From NCBI RefSeq assembly GCF_954871325.1, contig NC_088777.1:12501366-12565365 (forward strand): DNA of 64,000 nt, in the 5' to 3' direction. The position numbers were made by a program, and so were the translations under genes. The notes under the pieces were generated by a model, which saw nothing but the letters and a program-made list of their open reading frames with translations, ran no database searches and was not told where the DNA came from. Every line of letters starts with the position of its first letter. Positions within the stretch are counted from its first letter, which is position 1. Positions 60,101-64,000 of this stretch are shown here, one piece after another. Origin of the DNA: Gordionus sp. m RMFG-2023. Its lineage: Eukaryota; Nematomorpha; Gordioida; Chordodea; Parachordodidae.

Positions 60101-61083
60101 GAATTGAATAATTAATTATTCGTAATCGATTCATTTAAACAAATCTAATAATTTACTATGCGTATTAAACGAATAAATTTATTATTATTTGTTTGTAATA
60201 ATACGAATAGTAAATTATTCAATAAGTATCCTTTTTTATTCAATCCATTTTTTAACGCTTTATTTGTGGTTAATATAGAGGTAGTCAATAGCGTATTTAG
60301 GACCCCCCCCCCCCCAAAAAAAAAAAAAAATTAAAATAAATATTATATTCTTTATTTGTCCCTTCCACCAAAGACATTCTGGGTATGCTAATGGAGATGG
60401 TTATAATACAAAATATTATGACAAGCCTTTTTAATAGGACTTAATAGGGAATGATATAAAAATGGATTATAATCCAACTCAAGGAAATTATTTCTAATAA
60501 CAGGGCATATCAGATTTGATATGAGTTATTAATAAAAAATAAGTAAACTTTATTGAAAACCATTTTTAATATATCTTAACCCTCGCCCAGATTTCTAAAA
60601 CCTTTAATTATATCACTAACATTTAATACTACATACTTGTTTAACATTATATATATATAAAAAATTTCCTTGAGTTGGGTTATTATCATGGAAATGATCG
60701 GTCAGCTTTGGAGTAATTTTGAAAGATGGGGTTTCAAAAAAAAATTAATATATTCTTCCATACTAATTCTAAAATGATATAAATTTGAAATTACTTTTAA
60801 CATGTAAGGGATGCGCGTATTAGGATATGAAGGTATTGTCTCGCGTGATTTCAATATATGCTTAATATCTTCAGTGAGAATTTCATCTGTTTTGAGAGGA
60901 CATTTCGTAAATGCAAATAAAACTCTGGGTGGTGATTTGTTGAATAGTCGGAGAGAGAAATAGTGTTCCAGGTCAATTAATATCGCATCATAGTTGGGCA
61001 AATCCAATTTTATATTCCTATCCTTGATGTCTTTAATTACTAGCTTGGAAAAATTTATGATGATTTGACTTTTGACATATACT
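44998..61083 (-). CDS. SMG8: SMG8, nonsense-mediated mRNA decay cofactor (5'-partial, 11 exons found)
   Basis: SMG8 with SMG9 binds and restrains the SMG1 kinase that phosphorylates UPF1. Exons on the minus strand, 5' to 3': 61083-60795, 59693-59479, 59156-58654, 58333-58067, 55200-55030, 54766-54446, 50862-50676, 50542-50429, 49459-49367, ~45492-45420, 45198-44998. Family landmarks in order: SPPRVLFAF, LPDNQEFVF, FHRNARG (animal form xxQHARG), CDCG, LDFSSWSLVHYGP, GLDMPNYL, YLGFEYE, LPIFIKALG...YYLNL and the C-terminal SFWALKFPY. Similarity is weaker than for POLR1B and single exons are short. The first ~220 residues were not found. Two junctions (59693 and 49459) are out of phase with the preceding exon found, implying missed small exons. 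Stop TAG at 44998-45000. Confidence 0.8.
45420..45492 (-). CDS. SMG8: SMG8 exon (LPIFIKALG...YYLNL), acceptor unclear
   Basis: Reads DANLPIFIKALGFLGDSYYL then NL before GTAACC; aligns with (D)MPLYILSS...YAQLMRLF. No AG lies between the pyrimidine tract and the conserved codons, and an in-frame TAA lies just inside the nearest upstream AG, so the start is not settled. Confidence 0.65.
46110..47304. mobile_element. DNA element with GC-rich GCGGCCG ends
   Basis: Left end TAGACCTTAATATCTGTGCG followed by CTATCGGCGGCCGGC; right end ATCGGCGGCCGACCGACAGG then TCTA. The terminal 100-150 bases on both sides are rich in CGGCGG/GCCGCC in an otherwise AT-rich setting; the interior is AT-rich and holds a relic shared with 28605-28690. 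Non-coding, in an SMG8 intron. Probably a non-autonomous DNA transposon. Confidence 0.55.
48876..49090. mobile_element. Family C MITE relic(s)
   Basis: GAGATCGGTACGGCCTGATC, CAGAGATTTGCAATGCCCGG then ACCGGG, and TAGCCTCCCCGGG cluster here. Ends resemble the GGCCCGG hAT family, but boundaries are eroded. Confidence 0.4.
49367..49459 (-). CDS. SMG8: SMG8 exon (YLGFEYE)
   Basis: Thirty-one codons, TTTTCAG acceptor and ACG/GTTTCG donor. LLFYLGFEYECVYGKHKFIA matches the conserved (F)VGFEYEDxxGxRF motif. Confidence 0.82.
50429..50542 (-). CDS. SMG8: SMG8 exon (GLDMPNYLPHSN)
   Basis: 114 bases, AATATAG acceptor, phase 1 to phase 1, donor before GTCATA. Completes GLDMPNYL with the previous exon, then LLSWYHKIQHVKT, equivalent to GLxxxGFxxGxNYLxPWD. 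The segment that should follow (a basic region in animals) was not found. Confidence 0.75.
50676..50862 (-). CDS. SMG8: SMG8 exon (LDFSSWSLVHYGP)
   Basis: 187 bases, AATAAG acceptor and phase-1 donor before GTTATT. LSQNLDFSSWSLVHYGPFIS matches the diagnostic FSSWSLVxLGPxxxY motif of SMG8. Confidence 0.88.
51427..51488. repeat. 34-bp tandem duplication
   Basis: TGAATCGGACATTCAAATCT followed by AATGCGAT occurs at 51427 and again at 51461. It is at the edge of a patch (to about 51720) with GAATCGGA/TCCGATTC motifs, perhaps an eroded transposon. Confidence 0.75.
52678..52730. repeat. Short hairpin with a motif shared at 52310-52340
   Basis: TTGAAACGCGTCCC and GGGGACACGTTTCAA form an inverted pair around AAAGATGCTAACCTTAGA. 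The same CCCAAAGA(G)GCTAACCTT motif occurs about 370 bases upstream at 52316-52340. Non-coding, in an SMG8 intron. Confidence 0.5.
53564..54000. mobile_element. hAT-type MITE, CAGGGATCC family, copy 2, with perfect 8-bp target duplication
   Basis: Element 53572-53992 (421 bp) starts CAGGGATCCAAACCGAACC and ends GGTTTGGATCCCTG. ATTCTGAG is duplicated exactly at 53564-53571 and 53993-54000. The terminal GAACCTGAACCG repeats and an inner AACACTTTTGTATTCAAAC segment (in reverse) are shared with 3902-4779, of which this looks like a shorter deletion derivative. Lies in an SMG8 intron. Confidence 0.92.
54446..54766 (-). CDS. SMG8: SMG8 exon (HLSCDCG)
   Basis: 107 codons, phase 0, AAATAG acceptor and AAG/GTTATA donor. 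A Ser/Gln/Glu-rich linker is followed by NIVHLSCDCGFTFGSLEGRH, the position of the conserved CNCG(R) of SMG8. Confidence 0.8.
55030..55200 (-). CDS. SMG8: SMG8 exon (FHRNARG)
   Basis: Fifty-seven codons, ATTCAAG acceptor and GAA/GTAAGC donor. LKSTSVFFHRNARGNSGF, SRSRELMLKCFKMYY align with the conserved LxVYSxHARGxA...L.xCxxxW segment of SMG8. Confidence 0.8.
56548..56668. mobile_element. MITE family A, copy 7 (eroded)
   Basis: AAACTGTTAACTTGATATAT, ATGTTTATAGATGGCACAAA and AATCAAGCCATTTAACAAAA retain the inverted ends and part of the core. Confidence 0.5.
56845..56961 (+). other. Exon-like open stretch on the opposite strand in an SMG8 intron
   Basis: Reads ICPYGLDLSLKKVLQSVEQS then LIPELLASKACDSFEGE and is followed by a consensus GTAAGC donor. 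Codon use looks protein-like against the AT-rich flank. No partner exon or family recognised; may be a fragment of a retrogene or an unrecognised nested gene. Confidence 0.25.
57230..57660. repeat. AT low-complexity region
   Basis: Loose repeats of TTATTTTTAAT...TGATTTTTTTCTATATAATT spaced about 60-70 bases. No coding potential. Confidence 0.5.
58067..58333 (-). CDS. SMG8: SMG8 exon (YAEGFVKLLNK)
   Basis: Eighty-nine codons, phase 0, CTAAAG acceptor and AAA/GTGCAA donor. Reads LLAPNYAEGFVKLLNKRIP, EAEDKRTTEIIGDNVIVDRC and HLFVPKPESIPEK. Continues in frame into the FHRNARG exon. Confidence 0.7.
58654..59156 (-). CDS. SMG8: SMG8 exon (variable central region)
   Basis: 503 bases, TTTTAG acceptor and CAA/GTTTTT donor, phase 1 to 0. 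Open for 167 codons. Begins NRPPSLSHDLSLLSLDSKES, includes KKQLSDFYTFLTQLTPEQSA and EPLLYDFPLASAHSDRFSQF. Low conservation, as in this part of SMG8 generally; retained because phases match on both sides. Confidence 0.7.
59479..59693 (-). CDS. SMG8: SMG8 exon (LPDNQEFVF)
   Basis: Reads DKCFQLPDNQEFVFMRYI, then ENLNYFSSQSS and SFICMEIMNEFQDLAQDYI; ends phase 1 before GTCATT. Matches the SMG8 segment with VPANQAFVYI. The acceptor after TTTAAG or GAAG does not agree in phase with the previous exon found, so a small exon may be missing between 59700 and 60790. Confidence 0.7.
59755..59820. repeat. Purine microsatellite (GA/GGGA/GGAA)n
   Basis: An all-purine tract on the plus strand built from GAGA, GGGA and GGAA repeats. 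It is pyrimidine-rich on the strand of SMG8 and lies upstream of the exon at 59693-59479. Confidence 0.8.
60290..60332. repeat. Poly-C/poly-A junction
   Basis: GCGTATTTAGGA followed by a run of C and then a run of A. The GCGTA(T)TTAGGACCCC start recalls ends of DNA transposons with C/G runs; no second end identified. Confidence 0.6.
60795..61083 (-). CDS. SMG8: SMG8 exon (SPPRVLFAF)
   Basis: Acceptor CATATAG (or two bases on), donor AAA/GTAATT. Reads QIIINFSKLVIKDIKDR, LIDLEHYFSLRLFNKSPPRV and LFAFTKCPLK, then HILKSRETIPSYPNTRIPY. PPRxLFxF and KSR match animal SMG8 N-terminal half. Confidence 0.7.
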
Positions 61084-61642
61084 CTATATGAAAATTAAAA
61101 TTATATATTGCATTTTCTGTTTAGCCAAATTATAATGTTAATGATATTTATTTTTCAGTGGTGTACCATAAATTCACCCTCCAAAAAGAATTCTTATGGG
61201 GACCCATTACGTTAATATTTTTAGCCTATGCCTTGGAGAGTATTTTTCACAGAAATAAATCGGTATGGTTGTGCATCTGCTGAATAAAAATTTTTTGATG
61301 GTTAAAATATTTTCTGGGAGAAAAAGTTATACAGTATAAAAAATCGAACAAGAAATGTTATCAAATTTATTCTCTCCTATGATTTTTAATTTTTCTTATG
61401 TACTTTAGATAAATCACGGGCCGGGTCAATTTTTTAAAAATAATTTTGGTTCGGGCTGGGTCGGGCTTAATATTTTTTAAAAAATTTTGGGCCGAGCCGG
61501 GCTTAAATTTTTAAATAGGATATCATTAAATTTTGTCAAATAAATTGATATAATTTAAAATTCTTGCAAGACTATTAAAAAGGTAAAATTTAAAAAAATA
61601 AAGAATCATGTATAATTCCTCAAGAGGATTCAAAATATGTTA

Positions 61643-61861
61643 ATATTTATCTAGACCTGCAAAGGTACTATTTGTATGGCCCGGCCCGGATTTTTTTAAA
61701 ATATATTTTATTTATTTTTGATTTTTATAGCTAATAATGGCGATTTCAAATATTTGGTTTTAAAATACCCAGCTCGGATATTTTTTTAAAAATAATTTTC
61801 ACCCGGGTATATTTAAAAAAAATTAAAATACGGGCCCGGCCTGTAGATCTCTGATATTTAT
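61643..61861. mobile_element. Family C hAT MITE with perfect 8-bp target duplication
   Basis: Element 61651-61853 (203 bp) starts CTAGACCTGCAAAGGTACT and ends GGCCTGTAGATCTCTG, with GGCCCGGCCCGG near the left and CGGGCCCGGCC near the right. ATATTTAT is duplicated at 61643-61650 and 61854-61861. Confidence 0.9.
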
Positions 61862-62675
61862 ATTCTTAAAAAAAATTTTAAATATCAGCAAAATTTTATT
61901 TTGACTAAACTAAGAATCCCCTATAAAAAGCTTCAAATTTTAAAAATAAAATATAGAATCGTGTATAACTCTTTGAGAGGATTCAAAAAAGAATAATATT
62001 CATATTTTTTAAAAAAAATTAAATATTGAAAAAATTAATTTTTTTTTACTAAACTAAGAATCCCCTATTAAAAAGTCACAAATTTAAAAAATAAAATATA
62101 GAATCATGTATAACTCTTCGAGAGGATTCAGAAAATGATAATATTCATATTTTTATAAAATATAGAAAATAGTTTTTTTGACTAAACTAAGAATCCCCTA
62201 TATAATTAAAAGACTCAACTAAAGAATCATGAATAAATCTTCAGAAGGATTTAGAAAATTTTAATATTAATTAAATTTGGCCATCCAATAAAAGAACAAT
62301 CATCTTGTGTAAATTTTTAAGACATAACATAACAGAATAATTTTGAAATATTTTCCGAATCGTGTTTACTAGCTTTTAGTTCACATTGCTTACCCTTCTA
62401 ATTTGCTTTATTTATTTTTGCATAGTGTATTAAATTTTACTTTTTTTATTTATAATCTTGTTATATTTTTCATTTCATTAATTTATTAGTATTTTAATAT
62501 TTAAAATAAATTTTTAATTTATATTTATGCACTTACTTTAATACTTATGTGTTTATGAAATTAAATATAATGAGATATTAAATAAATCAATTTTATAAAC
62601 TTTAATTTTCTCCAATTTTACGTGTCATCATCCATATTTCCAAAATATCGAATAATTACGTCAATATCCATAAAT

Positions 62676-64000
62676 CAGAGACCTGCAGAGGTACCATTTG
62701 CACGGCCCGGCCCGGATATTTTTTAAAAAAATTTTTTACGGCCCGGCCCGGATTTAAAAATTTCAGGCCCGGCTCGGAATTTTTTAAAATTATATTCGAC
62801 CTGATATATACAAAAATTCACCTATGAGGTATTTTACCATATTTTTCAGCAAGTATTATGGCTTATTATTTAAAAAATACATGTAAAAAGCTAATATTTT
62901 GAGAATATTATATTGAATTTATAAAAATTATAAAACTGTTATTTATAAAAATGGATATTTTGAGCATATACTATATTTTATATAGCATTTATAAAAATAA
63001 AACTAATATTCATAAAAATGGTAATAATATTTTGAGCATATACTATATTTTATATTGCATTTAAAAAAATAAAACTAATATTTAATTTATAAAAATGGGA
63101 AATATTTTGAGAATATAATATATTGTATTTAATTTACTATTTAATTTGTAAAATAAAAATAAATTGCTATTTAAAAAAATGCATGTATAATAAATAGTAT
63201 TTTGAAAATATAATCTAATTGCGCAATATTAATATAATTTATTTTATAATATAAATTTTTAACAAAAGAAGATAATTGTATTATATAATATTGTAAAAAA
63301 AATAATGAAAAATGTTGGATTAAAAACTTTCATGACTCAAGGTAAAATAAATGCAATAAATATTTGACAGTTTGCAAAGTAAAAAACCAGCATGATTGAC
63401 GAAACTCTATACTCAAGAAAGATCTTAAAAATTCACAAATTATCATGAAGAAAGAGAAGCATATCTACCTTTTCAGGTTGAAGATTACTTCTTCTTTCTT
63501 CAAGAATTCTCCCAGTAGTGGAAAAATTCCGCTCACAGATTGCATTTAAAGCAGAAATTGCCAATACCCGTTTTGCCAATTTTGCTAAAATTGGAAATTT
63601 GCTTTGATGAGCCGCCCACCACTATAACAAATTATCCACCTTAAATATTTCATCTATTTTTTTATTTATGTAATTATAATATTCATCATCGGGTATTGAC
63701 ATATTACCAGAATTACCATCGCCCCATTTGTCATAAAACGATTCAGTTTGTTTAACAACAGTCGTAATTTGACTGGTCGATGGTATTACATTTACTTCCT
63801 GAGTTTCTTGTAATTTAATATAATCTTTTATATAGTTTTCCGTCATCTTGCGATCTATCCCTGACAACATACATTATTGCTTGAATTTGGGACAGAGAAA
63901 AAGAGAAATAAAATGATACTTGTGTAAAACAAATTTTTCAATTAAAAAATGCTTTATATTAAGTAAAATCAATTTTATTTCTCCTTTTTCGCTTTGAAAG
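62676..64000 (-). mobile_element. Larger hAT element, 3' end and transposase remnant; probable parent of family C
   Basis: The end CAGAGACCTGCAGAGGTACC is followed by ATTTGCACGGCCCGGCCCGG, nearly the same as the MITE end at 61651. The transposase remnant (63462-63870) points towards this end, as expected for the 3' terminus of an hAT element. The other end lies beyond the window, so length and target duplication cannot be checked. Confidence 0.7.
63462..63870 (-). pseudogene. hAT transposase C-terminal part, with in-frame stop
   Basis: Minus-strand reading DRKMTENYIKDYIKLQETQE, INKKIDEIFKVDNLL, a stop, then WWAAHQSKFPILAKLAKRVL, AISALNAICERNFSTTGRIL and EERRSNLQPEKVD. This is the hAT dimerisation region (LLxWWxxxxxxFPxLxxLAxxxLxxxxxSxxxERxFS...RxxLxxxxV). 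The TAG between LL and WW, and lack of the N-terminal part in view, mark it as a remnant. Confidence 0.85.

Larger units (their letters stand above)
61084..64000. other. Upstream of the first located SMG8 exon: transposon-rich, no exon found
   Basis: Holds family C elements at 61395-61520 (eroded), 61651-61853 and 62676 onward. Repeated phrases at 61560-62200 (AAACTAAGAATCCCCTAT with AGAATCATGTATAACTCTTC, three to four times, ~150 bases apart) form a diverged tandem array. SMG8 N-terminal exons were not recognised. Confidence 0.55.

Noticed and set aside
1-64000. tRNA, rRNA, CRISPR arrays, operons or ribosome-binding sites
   Set aside because: No cloverleaf, conserved rRNA segment or regularly spaced repeat array was seen, and spliced genes with GT-AG introns make the prokaryotic features irrelevant.

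Overview
The window is nuclear DNA from an intron-rich, strongly AT-rich eukaryote. The proteins (RNA polymerase I second-largest subunit, SMG8), several clades of transposable element and the LINE sequence type point to a fast-evolving invertebrate animal; species and phylum cannot be fixed from the sequence alone. Spliced genes occupy most of the 64 kb as introns, and the coding fraction is small. No tRNA, rRNA, CRISPR or prokaryotic signal was seen. LAYOUT. (1) 89-33096, plus strand: POLR1B/RPA2, the second-largest RNA polymerase I subunit. The 5' exons lie before the window; 21 exons were located by homology and GT-AG junctions, ending in the C-terminal zinc ribbon and stop. The protein carries lineage-specific charged insertions, and one exon junction is out of frame by one base. 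(2) 34468-37866, minus strand: a two-exon gene for a small protein with an N-terminal hydrophobic segment, of unknown family. (3) 44998-61083, minus strand: SMG8, the SMG1-kinase cofactor of nonsense-mediated decay. Eleven exons were located; the 5' end lies above 61083 or beyond the window, and at least one short exon was not found. MOBILE DNA. The introns and intergenic parts are packed with transposons: a GC-richer retroelement whose gag region and the start of its second ORF are duplicated as a near-perfect 1.4-kb inverted repeat around an RT-containing loop (11809-15374); next to it, in the same POLR1B intron, a separate 1.4-kb foldback element (10302-11717); two near-identical internally deleted hAT elements in opposite orientation (35345-36585, 42524-43766), the second inserted into a 5'-inverted LINE copy; a short LINE 3' end with a 17-bp target duplication (6725-6963); hAT MITEs with CAGGGATCC ends and 8-bp duplications (3902-4779, 53572-53992); a GGCCCGG-rich hAT MITE family (for example 61651-61853) together with the end and transposase remnant of what is probably its parent element at 62676-64000; a dispersed ~200-bp MITE family (1770, 2397, 8058, 8641, 27235, 37535, 56548); and probable decayed Copia-like and hAT coding sequence. 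The three genes have no evident functional link. The most striking feature is the single 6.2-kb POLR1B intron holding two long palindromes, so every POLR1B pre-mRNA should be able to form long double-stranded RNA hairpins.
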